A stretch of DNA of 64,000 nucleotides, from assembly GCA_022072025.1 (NCBI GenBank), contig JAJVIP010000007.1, positions 149,271-213,270 of the forward strand. The letters are read 5' to 3'. The stretch is from Elusimicrobiota bacterium. Lineage in GTDB: Bacteria > Elusimicrobiota > Elusimicrobia > F11. Each line of letters starts with the position of its first letter. Within the stretch, counting starts at the first letter, position 1. Both the position numbers and the translations under genes were made by a program. This document shows, piece by piece, positions 58,801 through 63,425 of the stretch. Below the pieces are notes generated by a model, which worked only from the letters and a program-made list of their open reading frames with translations, made no database searches and had not been told where the DNA came from.

Positions 58801-61576
58801 TCTCATCAGTTCGGTGACGGCCAATCTTTTCGCAACCACCGCAGATCCTCTCATTCCCAACACGACTTATTACGGACATGCGAGCTCAATTCTAAACGGC
58901 AGCACAAGTTCCTGGTCATCCGATATCACAACGGTCACATGGGCCAACGCTCCTAGCGCGGGCAGCCCCACTTATCCGGAAGTTTTCTTCAGCTCTCTCA
59001 CCGTTTCTTGGTCGAACAACAGCAACCCGCTCGATGTGACGCAATATATTATCGAGCTCTCTACAGATTCCGGTTTCTACAGCGAGGTCACAACCGTTAA
59101 ATCGACGACCAGTTTGGAAATTCAGTTCACATCACTTCAACCCGACACCACGTATTACGCGCAGGCCAAGGCCGTCAATCATCAAGGTGTCGAAACCGGT
59201 TACGCGAATCTTGGATCGACGCAAACACAGACGCCGACCACCTGCAATGCCAAAGCCACCGGCAATTGGAGCAATCCCAACACATGGATCAACTGCACGG
59301 GTCCCGGCGGCTTGCCGGCAGTCACCGATATCATTACGATCAATTCCGCCATAACAGTGACGCTTAATGTGGACGCCGTTGTGGGAGGATTGATCTTCGC
59401 TTCCCCCGGCACCAGCAACGCTCTGACTCATTCCGGCGCAAATTCCCTGACAGTTAACGGCGAGGTGATCTTCAACCAACCAGGAACCAACAGCCAAAAC
59501 AACTCATGGAATATCAACGCCGGCTCCGCCACCGCCACCGGAGTCATCACTTTTGCGGGCAATAACACCACGACGTCGCGCATATCGCGTATCGTGATCA
59601 CCACCGGAGAGTTGAACGCTATGGGTGGATTCACTTTTGAAAGCTCAACCGCTCCTTCCAAACAAATCGTGATGTCGGGCGGAGCGGGGAGCCTGAACCT
59701 GAAAGGAAACCTGACCATTCCCGCAAATTCCTGCACGCTGACCGCGGGCGTGGCCGGCAGCATCTTCAACTACATGGACGACACAAACGCCCAAACCGTC
59801 AAGTATTTTACAGCCGGCAGTTACCACAACCTTCATCTGAATAACACTTCCGCAGGGGGCGTCACAATCGAGTCGGCCGTGACGTCCGCCAAGGTGACGG
59901 GCAATATCCGGGTTCAATCGGGCACGTTTAAAAACTCGGGGTTGGCGATCGCGGGCGCCATTGGAAAAACGTTCGAGGTGGCCGACGGCGGAATATTTGA
60001 GATGTCGGGCACTTCATCCTTCCCGTCCGGCTTCTCCACCTTCAGCTTCGGAGCTTCGGGACGCGTCCGTTATCTTCAAACTTCAACTCCTTTGACGATT
60101 TCCGCGCAAACTTACGGCCACTTGGATCTTATGCCGGCAGGCTCGGCGACTCAAAATTTCCCGAGCGGTTCCATATCGGTTCAAGGTGATCTTTCGATCG
60201 GAGACGGAACCAACGCCGCCACCGTCAACGCCAACGCCAACAGCACCCCCTTGAGCGTCTCAGGAAACATCAACATCAGCCCCAACTCCACCTTCCAAGC
60301 CAACGCCTCGAACCCGCTCCTCTTGAGCGGTTCCTGGTCCAACGCGGGAACCTTCACACACAACAGCGGCACCGTTTCTTTCAATGGTTCTTCCGCTCAA
60401 TTTGTTTTCAATAAAGGACAGGCTTTCGCTTACTTGATCTCCTCCAACACCTCAAGCTCAGGACTCACCTTCTCCTCCAGCTTCTCCGCCACTCGCCTGC
60501 GCATCAACACCTCGGAACTCTCTTCCGGCACCACGCTCTACTTCGCAGGCAACTCCACAGCCACCCTCTCTTCTCTCTCGCTCTTCGGCTCCCCAGGGAA
60601 AAACATCGTCCTCAAATCCACCGCCTCCGGTGTCGCTTGGCACTTGAACAATTCCTCCACTCACACCGTCTCCTATGTCGAAGCACAAGACTCCAACGCT
60701 TCTCAGGGACTTAGAATCCTCAATCAACCAGGCGGCGTCAATCTCGGGAATAACATCAACTGGGATTTTGGACCACCGGACCGCATCACCGTGTTTTCAG
60801 TTGTTCCCAGCACTTATGGCGCTTCGATCGATCTTTCTTGGACCGCGCCTGGGGAAGATGGTGTGGCGGGAACTCTTTATAATTCCACCTTCACCATTCA
60901 ATACAGCACGGATACTGATTTCGCTCAAGGCAACGAATGGAATCCGTCCGTTGATCCCTATGCCCATGTCTTCAGTGTTCACATCACGACCAACAATGTT
61001 AATCCCGGGTCAACTCAATCACGAACACTCACAGACCTCATCAGCGGAGGAACGTATTATTTCCGTATTTGGACAATAGATGCCGATGGGAATTTTTCGG
61101 ACATTTCGGTTGGAGCAACAAACTATGCGCAACCAATATCATTGGGTTTAACTCTTTCAACCAACACGCTCACTCTGACAGGAACCATCAATCTCAATAC
61201 CACCTTGGTTATTTCAACCGGCATCGTTGTCACCAACAGCGGAAACGTAACGGAAACATTTGAATTCGCGGCCACCACCGCCACCCCGGGAAGCCCGTGG
61301 CACATCGGGTCCTCCACGGCTACGGACCAATTTGTCCTCTGGGCCATTGCCAACGACACGGAACCTGCAAGTACTGATTTTGGAAGCAACGACAAACTTT
61401 TAGATTCCTACACGCGCTGCACGGCCTCCGTGATATCGAATGGCGGATCCACTTGCGTGTCGGTTCCAATAGGCGAAAGTCGAACTATTTGGTTCAAGCT
61501 GGGAATGCCAAATCTCACCACAACCGCTGACACCCAACAAATCCGTATCACCGGAAAAGCGACGGTGCCCGACTGA
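43832..61576 (+). CDS. 5914-aa secreted beta-helix/fibronectin-III mosaic protein
   Basis: Signal peptide about residues 1-29 (VKAVTAALLVCLIPSIAW). Five large modules follow, at nt about 43.91-49.0, 50.13-51.66, 52.23-53.76, 56.02-57.54 and 59.24-60.77 kb. Each starts with a G8-like motif (GNW, W, GPGG-P, D-x-I-x-I) with one Cys at each end of C-x14-16-C. It continues as short beta-helix-type turns and ends in a block with YWHLNNTST, V-x-DSDAS and DYPGG-x-x-x-G-x-NLNW. Module 1 is longer, with nine about 140-aa turns marked by LTPTIT-x-x-R-x-Y. Between modules lie FN3-like domains: 4, 2, 8, 6 and 1 (about 21). They occur as alternating types, one with PDSY-x-x-x-x-STN, the other with PASAASTWTAV-x-FTS. 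The C-terminal about 140 aa resemble the small proteins downstream. Very rich in Thr, Ser, Asn, Gly. No LPXTG, FlgD tail or autotransporter barrel. Likely a fibre or adhesin; export route unknown. GGAG lies about eight bases before the ATG. Confidence 0.88.
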   Translation: MPKAQLMRFVKAVTAALLVCLIPSIAWTFNCLSNTAAGNWSAAGSWTSCNGTTPQSADTVAIRAGHVITLDTSPTISSVTIQNGGTLVFDGSNRTLTITATASTPFTLSFGGSFSANNGTVVFTGDANKTVFVGTPTFNNLSLTPTITNNRTWTMGTGTITVNGDFLMNATKASAGARILTLNMGAPIIVAGTTTITGTTNGRGLLNTVSGGNHAFTTGSLNLTANNTFTANNSTVTFTGTNGTLFTRAGTFNQGNSHVVFTGDGSATLTSGTVTFYKLSLTPTLTTNRTYTLNDAALTLNADFLILPDKPDAGNATLTVNMGQNVTVAATMPTTIGGTNNARSFLDTGANYAMNIGELVVGTNCTLKANGSTITLRSTNSPPFTMNGTFHEGTSTVIMNGDANLNPLLAGATSFYNLTLSPTITASRGYTLGAAELTVLNNLTIQPGTAANLLTVTMGAPITVGGTTSITRTTSATSLLDTTSSNHAFTTGVLNIVTGGTMNANDSTITLTGTSGTLFTETGVFLPGTSEVIMNPDADLTMTASGMTFYDLTLTPTITADRNWNVGTTSLTVLNNLSINPSAGSAAMLTVKMGAIIGVTSTVTVTGSGSASSTLNTGTSFALPCGNLYVDTPGTLTAYGSAITLRGTSGVLFTVFGNINASTAPVTVNLDTDIQIFNGTPSIGALSLTPTITTNRTYTLGGNHLTLNGNFNINPTAASAAILTVNMSSSVTVGAAYTTTISGTTNGTSHLDAGVGINGALTTGKVVIAAGSAYTARNSTITLTGTTSTLWTRAGTFNEGGSNVVITPNAAITLFSGAQNFFNLTISPTVTVSRAYTVGAGVTLNLAGNLIISPDAASVFATTVTLGAALTLTSEGSIIIAPTGSATGVLDTSTSNYPISAGYINIQAGGLLNGRSSQIVLSGTSGTLWTQTGSFATTASTVTFNPDTDVTLINGAVTFSKVVLAPTLTTDRTYEMGPDGQTINGNFTIAPDKPTDGTATLTVNMGAPITVGATFDTVISGSGNAYAVLDTGEDLNYTLSTGELDVLSQGTFEARAANLILTGTSGTLLVNAGGFNVGTSLVTITANGAVTINSGAVTFYDLMMSPVLSAARTYTFGADPVTVLHDLTFNPDAPVARLLTVNMGAPITVQGNTLLTRSNSATSLLSTTGSNWSFETGTLILDTGGTFNANGSTIAVNGTNSPLITRLGTFTQGTSTVTFKSAADTVLNSGTLTFNHLIIDTPNQTQTLGSAITVSGNLIVSNGNLDDGGQQITGNASNLLIVADGAELSLGSGSNPTVLPTLYPSNRMSFSTTSTVTYKADVDQLILSTPSAYGNLMLSAPSGTPTKRLAGNVTIAGNFTVSSNDALDVNTGNYNLTIGGNYVNDGSFIARAGTVTFNGNSSGITLTGNMTGSNAFNNLTFNGSGGDWTLIDPILVTSTLTVSAGTLLGDQNITVNGGVVGSGANGQINLSGGTFLQRIDADQYFGTNLSGSNDWTFNNLAFTNSSVSGRTIRTSNGGNGRVAVNGTFTIGDPSDVNTTTLNADQYDRFISVTGDVNITSKGAWSAASAMPITVGGNWTNNGTFSGNSSTVTWSGASAQYVNNSGGNFANLISSNTSFGGVIFTAGFSAERFFVNTTDLNSSATIYFAGKSTFTISTFSVTGTSAYPVVLRSTDTGVYWHLNNTSTNTVQYVSVQDSDASQGQRIFDYPGGVSLGHNLNWAMGAVTPTGLLFSDAQTTSLDLSWDASDAAPDSYVVDISTNSDHSAPVTSITTSLTNGTTSNLLVNTTYYARIKSTVGSLESAWSSTISTASRANIPASVISTWTVHFTSLTVTWAEGGNPSGTIYETWISSTAGFATQPIWVSTTVGTTSTFTALAHGRQYHAQVRAVNHSGVGTDWLNLNSTVTMSPQTPPNLSYTTAQPDSLSASWDEPTLPGETYTFQVSTDSNFGGTLVSSTTKNLFATTIDPLEPNTTYYGWVTSTNVGINSDWSAYVATATLAKSPASHSSTWSAVGYTSMTVHWVDNGNPIGLTRYTVEIATDVNYTSQEFHSSVTYNLHATFEDILLDTTYYAHVKATNHSGIHTDFLELGSTTTLAPTICSAVQSGNWDDPAVWSNCSGPSGLPLSTDLVTINTGVNVTLNMDATIAGIEFAAPAADNSLTQLSTVTLTVTGPVNFNQPTVDNRTSAWNLNGSTAVVAGLISFKGSNNTVSRVSKLVITSGQLNAFGGMLFTASTAPAKVIDMSGGAGRINLEGSLTTPANSSRLIAGSAGSSFNYMDDTNAQTVKYFYEGAYDNLYFNNMSGFGVTLDAAISAAGVAGDMRVQSGLFTNGGFEVTGASGKTFEVANGATFEMTGTSDFPTGFTSFSFGPTSRVRYRQTSTPLTINTHTYGHLDLMPAGLATQNLPAGAFTVYGDLTIGDGTNAAAISANANSTALAVHGDLDINLNASFTANANNPLLILGDWTNGGVFTHSNSTIAFTGASAQTVDNAGQNFAHLISSNSSSSGVVFASSFSATQLYVNTADLSAPATLYFAGTSTFTFTNFKVTGSAAYPVSLLSSQQGTAWHLNNTSTYTVRYVSVRDSDASAGIRILDYPGGSDLGGSTNWVFASNPPSNLQISEVFVSSFTYSWGAASPLPNSYTIEISTNQNFLAPVSAISTALTDGTTTGIIPNTTYYAQVKSVVEGLSSAWTSAVSTITLPNIPASAASTWTYVSFTTITVAWLNNSNPSNLTTYVVDLATDTEFTSEEFHSSTTANLSHMFENLLYDTTYYARVKAIGQTGFETDYLGLGSTTTLAPITCNATASGNWDVASRWANCTGPGGIPSPTDAITINAGVNITLNVDAEVAGLAFAAPGNNNSLTQLSTVTLTVNGNVVFNQPSTTPRTTGWNINDSTATVSGLISFLGASGAGTRRSQIVITSGQLNAYGGMSFTASASSQKMIIMSGGAGQLNLKGDLTIPSNSCTLTAGTAGSVFSYVDDVSPQTVQFFTAGAYHNLHLNNTSGSGVTLGAAVTSSNVTANLRIQSGIFNNAGLAIAGGTGDTFEVANGATFEMSGTSVFPTGYTTFTLGPSSRVRYLQTTDPLTIDLQPFGHLDLAPAGATAQIFPAGTFTIQGDLTVGNGSNTTVVTANINDTELIIGGSLNIASNGSFVANASNPLLLGGNLSNGGTFTHNDSTVSFTGTSPQTIYNAEQNFGYLISSNTSSGGLTFASKFSANQLYINTAELGAAATVYFAAGSTFTIPSLTAIGTPSLPVVLRSTDTGVYWHLDNASTHTVAYVEVEDSDASLGLRILDYPAGFDWGHNLNWAVGVNPPAALQFSDAQTSALTLAWTQADPYADTYQVQFSTNGSFAAPATLSSTALLNTTTSSLLLNTTYYARAKSIINSTEGDWSSDISTSTLANAPFSAASTWTAVNFTSVTVTWLDNGNPLNVTRYQVQLSTVSNFLSGTILNTFTTNLTTNFVSLIPATTYYAQVKAVNHSGIGTDWLVLGSTVTRVVNTPASLFFSSAATNWLAATWNATTPVADSYTLRVSTAQNFSGTIVSSNTTLLIATTTSNLSANTTYYGQISAVINGSTSPWSSDIATATLANVPASAASTWTAINFTSITVAWLDNGNPLNETLYQVRLSTVSNFLSGDIFNATSTALSATLDSLVPSATYHAQVKAVNHSGISTNWLTLGSTITRSVIQPTNLQITDVQISSISFSWAAASPAPDSYTLQTSTNNNFSNPAVSSSTTLLAGTTFNLLMNTTYFARVNSIIDGHASLWTPHITTVTLANTPASAASTWTAINFTSITIAWLNNSNPLSVTRYQVQMSTVSNFQSGLILNAFTTNLTTNFVSLIPDTTYHAQVKAINHSGISTDWLALGSTATLTANTPASLFFSSAGTNWLSARWDATLPPADSYTLWVSTAQNFTGTITSSGTALLIATTTSNLSVNTTYYGQINALINGSSSPWSSYVTTATLANAPVSAASTWSAVGYTSATIAWFGNNNPDFVTRYMVELSTVSGFGSGDIISSATYNLSSLIEPLDPGTTYYARVKATNHSGIDTPYVFLGSTGTIPSTLCNAVSSGNWDEPTVWSGCTGPGGIPSASDAITINSGVDVVLNVNAAISRLVFAAPGANNALTQLSTVTLTVNGPVTLMQPNTSDRNNTWNINAGSATVSGLITFNGTNETETRLSQIVITSGQLNAFGGFTFASSTAPAKVIRLSSSTANLNLKGNMTIPVNSCTLFAASGSVVNYMDSTIGQTVVFFTTGPYYHLNFNNTSEAGVTLGAVVNAANVRGDLRVQSGTFKNGGSGINGRSGTLFEVADNAVFEMSGSTSFPNGYSAYSLGSTSRVRYLQTLTPLAISTMTYGHLDLMPAGTATQNLPSGAFTVLGDLTVGDGTNAAAISADFNNTTLMVNGNLIVNNNATLTAGSTIPLTAKGNWSNSGTFVHNNSTIVFVGTNGQYVNNYGKAFANVISSNVSAGGVVFSSSFSAARLLVNTSGLGSSATLYFAAGSTCTISSFSVTGTSAFPVVLRSTTSGSYWYINNTSSHAVSYAAVQDSNANPGRRIFNYPGGADMGNNLNWAIGLVPPDTLGASASQTNSLTFSWSHSSPSGDIYNLQFSTNGGFTAPVTSTSTALLSGTTSNLLINTTYFAQVRTVIYNSTSAWSGIISTATLADIPASAASTWTAVQFTSVTVAWLSNGNPLNVTRYTVQLSTVGDFLSGTVHSTDTTNLSHSFTVLVPTSTYFAQVRAVNHSGIPTNWLPLGSTVTKTVNPPTGVDFSSVTHQQLAAIWIAPSPAPDSYVFQVSTASNFSGDIVSSNTTVLTATTTTPLSVNTTYYGRVTALINGSSSPWTSNITTATLANIPASAASTWTAVQFTSITVVWLENGNPSGQTRYTLQLSTVANFLSGTVHSTNTVNLSHNFSALVPSSTYYGRVRAVNHSNIYTDWVTLGSTATLTHSSPSNIVFTAVQPDSLSASWDSSVPEGNFYSFEVSTDSSFNGTLISSVTANLFATTADPLIPNTTYYGHASSILNGSTSSWSSDITTVTWANAPSAGSPTYPEVFFSSLTVSWSNNSNPLDVTQYIIELSTDSGFYSEVTTVKSTTSLEIQFTSLQPDTTYYAQAKAVNHQGVETGYANLGSTQTQTPTTCNAKATGNWSNPNTWINCTGPGGLPAVTDIITINSAITVTLNVDAVVGGLIFASPGTSNALTHSGANSLTVNGEVIFNQPGTNSQNNSWNINAGSATATGVITFAGNNTTTSRISRIVITTGELNAMGGFTFESSTAPSKQIVMSGGAGSLNLKGNLTIPANSCTLTAGVAGSIFNYMDDTNAQTVKYFTAGSYHNLHLNNTSAGGVTIESAVTSAKVTGNIRVQSGTFKNSGLAIAGAIGKTFEVADGGIFEMSGTSSFPSGFSTFSFGASGRVRYLQTSTPLTISAQTYGHLDLMPAGSATQNFPSGSISVQGDLSIGDGTNAATVNANANSTPLSVSGNINISPNSTFQANASNPLLLSGSWSNAGTFTHNSGTVSFNGSSAQFVFNKGQAFAYLISSNTSSSGLTFSSSFSATRLRINTSELSSGTTLYFAGNSTATLSSLSLFGSPGKNIVLKSTASGVAWHLNNSSTHTVSYVEAQDSNASQGLRILNQPGGVNLGNNINWDFGPPDRITVFSVVPSTYGASIDLSWTAPGEDGVAGTLYNSTFTIQYSTDTDFAQGNEWNPSVDPYAHVFSVHITTNNVNPGSTQSRTLTDLISGGTYYFRIWTIDADGNFSDISVGATNYAQPISLGLTLSTNTLTLTGTINLNTTLVISTGIVVTNSGNVTETFEFAATTATPGSPWHIGSSTATDQFVLWAIANDTEPASTDFGSNDKLLDSYTRCTASVISNGGSTCVSVPIGESRTIWFKLGMPNLTTTADTQQIRITGKATVPD
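50128..60770 (+). repeat. Four later copies of the G8-like/beta-helix module in the giant gene
   Basis: Modules start near 50128, 52230, 56020 and 59240, each about 1.53 kb. They share the order Cys/GNW/GPGG start, LTQLSTVTLTV strand, QIVITSGQLNA strand, FEVANGATFEM strand, YGHLDLMP strand and the closing NLNW block. Spacing differs only because the number of FN3 pairs between them varies (1, 4 and 3 pairs). Confidence 0.85.
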
Positions 61577-62403
61577 TGAGAAAATTAAACCGACGTTTTC
61601 AGTTGACCAAGCTTTATCATCTGTCAATGATGGATATTTTTGTGCCGTCATCCCGGCATGTCGTTTGGCCGGGATCCAGGTTTTATGTGACGGAAGAACC
61701 TGGGCCCCGGCCAAAAGATCGCCGGGGCGACGGCCCAACTGAAAAATTCGGGTTCAAAAAATTACTCCTTCGAATTCTGTTGGGCAGTGGTGCGCTCTTC
61801 ATGTTGTCAAATTCAACAATCTTTGCGGGCAGCACCGGTACATTAACTGTCTCGGTCACACCAAACGCCTATTATGCCGTGGTGATTGACACCTCCAATG
61901 TGTCGCTCAATTTGGGAACCGTCGATTTGGGAGCCAGCACCCAAACAGTGCGTCCTTCGACTGTATCGATCCAAAGCACCTTCGCTACCACTGATCTGAA
62001 ATTGCAGGGTTTCATCTCATCGGCCGGAACGGCTTGGTCATTTGATAACGACACGACCTCGGTTGAACCCGACAATTTGGCGGCCTGGGCCACTTTCACC
62101 AGCGTGGCGCGGTCAAGCGCGCCAACACAAACCGGCGGATATTTCAGCGGCACCCAATCCGGGGTCAACAACAGTGACGTCATCAGCAATTCGGACCGTT
62201 ACGTCGGAACCCAGGCTGGCCTCACAAATCTTTTCGAAGCCGATTCCGGAGATTTTGCCTTCAAAGACATGGATGCTTTGCCCCCAGAACCCGATTCAAA
62301 CGCCAAATCGCACCTGTGGCTCTATTTCCGTTTGCCAAACGCCACAACAACAAGTAATGCACAAAATATTTCAATCACAATCACGGCGGTCGCGCCGGAT
62401 TGA
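61576..62403 (+). CDS. Small secreted beta protein, paralog 1, with repeat-derived N-terminal extension
   Basis: 275 aa if started at ATG 61576, which overlaps the stop of the giant gene (TGATG). The hydrophobic signal (FKKLLLRILLGSGALFMLS, cut near IFAGSTG) starts only at about residue 59. Residues about 24-54 are encoded by a dispersed palindromic repeat. The mature part, TVSVTPNAYYAVVIDTSNV then LNLGTVDLGASTQTV, and the end KSHLWLYFRLPNATTTSN, match the protein at 63426 closely and the C-terminus of the 5914-aa protein more distantly. An in-frame GTG at 61687 could give a more normal signal peptide. Function unknown; the shared domain suggests a subunit of the same surface structure. Confidence 0.75.
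   Translation: MRKLNRRFQLTKLYHLSMMDIFVPSSRHVVWPGSRFYVTEEPGPRPKDRRGDGPTEKFGFKKLLLRILLGSGALFMLSNSTIFAGSTGTLTVSVTPNAYYAVVIDTSNVSLNLGTVDLGASTQTVRPSTVSIQSTFATTDLKLQGFISSAGTAWSFDNDTTSVEPDNLAAWATFTSVARSSAPTQTGGYFSGTQSGVNNSDVISNSDRYVGTQAGLTNLFEADSGDFAFKDMDALPPEPDSNAKSHLWLYFRLPNATTTSNAQNISITITAVAPD
61645..61737 (+). repeat. Dispersed palindromic repeat inside a coding region, copy C
   Basis: Two hairpins: ATCCCGGC (61650-61657) with GCCGGGAT (61668-61675), and CCCCGGC (61705-61711) with GCCGGGG (61721-61727). GTCATCC opens it and GGGGCGACGG closes it. It shares blocks with copy A (490-600, inverted) and copy B (2079-2130). It is read through in frame within the 61576 gene. Confidence 0.65.
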
Positions 62404-62426
62404 TGAACAGGAGGAGTAACTTAAAC

Positions 62427-63341
62427 ATGAAAAAGCAACAAATAAAAATGCCGAAAATTCTGACCATCGCCTTTTTGGTCGGTGTTGTTTTGCCCAGTCT
62501 CAGCTGGGGACTGATTGGTCTCGCCGCGAGGTTTGGCGATGTCATCGTCGAAAATGCGGAAATCGGGAAAACCTACAATCTTCGTGAAGCGCTCAAAATC
62601 CCCTTCGGAATAGAAAATCGAGGATCTGGTTCCGTTGAAGTGGTGGTTGAAATTCAACCTCCGGAAGATAATGCGCTCAAAACGCCTTACGAGGCGATTC
62701 CTGATCCAACATGGGTCAAGGTGCTCCCCGAAAAATTGGCCATCGGGCCCCAATCCCAAGGCTTCTTCGATCTGTTGTTAACAATACCGAATGATCCGTC
62801 GTTAAACGGCCGGCATTTTATCGCCATCATCAAAGCCAAGACGGCAGGCACGGGACTGTTGGGTGTGGCGGTTGAAAACAAACTGCGGTTTTCTATTGGT
62901 CCGGGCCCCGAATCATTAAAAGAAGAGAAACGCCAAAAAGCGATGGCGCAACTGGATTTTGATGTATCTCCCCAAGCGCTTTACGTATTGGACATTCCCA
63001 TGGGAGTGAAATATGACACGAAAAAGGAACAAGGCAAATCCGTTCGGGTGGCAAATTATTCGCCGGATTTGTTGTCAGTTCAATTGTCATCAGCCGCGTG
63101 GGACGGGTTGTTGTTTCTACCTCAAGGATATGAACCCATTCCCGATGCCGGCTGGATTTCATTCAAAGACAATGCGGCCGATATTGGGCCTGAAGAAATA
63201 AAAATTTTCTCTCCCATCATCCACATCCCCAACGATCCGAAACACAAAGGGAAAAAATACGCGGCTGTCATTCGGACTGGACTCAAATCCGGATTTTGGT
63301 TGGACGCGCCAGTGCGTGTCTATTTTTCAGTGAAGGAGTAA
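62427..63341 (+). CDS. Secreted protein with two related Ig-like domains
   Basis: About 304 aa. Signal peptide about residues 1-28 (MPKILTIAFLVGVVLPSLSWG). Two halves look duplicated. The first has IPDPTWVKVLPEKLAIGP, then F-x-x-LLTIPNDPSLNGRHFIAIIKA; the second has IPDAGWISFKDNAADIGP, then IF-x-x-IIHIPNDPKHKGKKYAAVIRT. The shared pattern is IPD-x-x-W, IGP, IPNDP-x-x-x-G, A-x-I, typical of beta-sandwich domains in WxL-interacting (DUF916-like) or chaperone-like surface proteins. ATG 62427 is preferred over 62400 because GGAGGAG lies before it (62410-62415). It is placed between the two small paralogs, which argues for partnership with them. No enzyme motif seen. Confidence 0.75.
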   Translation: MKKQQIKMPKILTIAFLVGVVLPSLSWGLIGLAARFGDVIVENAEIGKTYNLREALKIPFGIENRGSGSVEVVVEIQPPEDNALKTPYEAIPDPTWVKVLPEKLAIGPQSQGFFDLLLTIPNDPSLNGRHFIAIIKAKTAGTGLLGVAVENKLRFSIGPGPESLKEEKRQKAMAQLDFDVSPQALYVLDIPMGVKYDTKKEQGKSVRVANYSPDLLSVQLSSAAWDGLLFLPQGYEPIPDAGWISFKDNAADIGPEEIKIFSPIIHIPNDPKHKGKKYAAVIRTGLKSGFWLDAPVRVYFSVKE

Positions 63342-63425
63342 CAAATGAAAAGTGAATTTTTGAGAAAGAGTTTATTCAACCGGTTGAATGATTTTGAAGT
63401 CAAAAAAATAAAAAAGGAGAAACAC

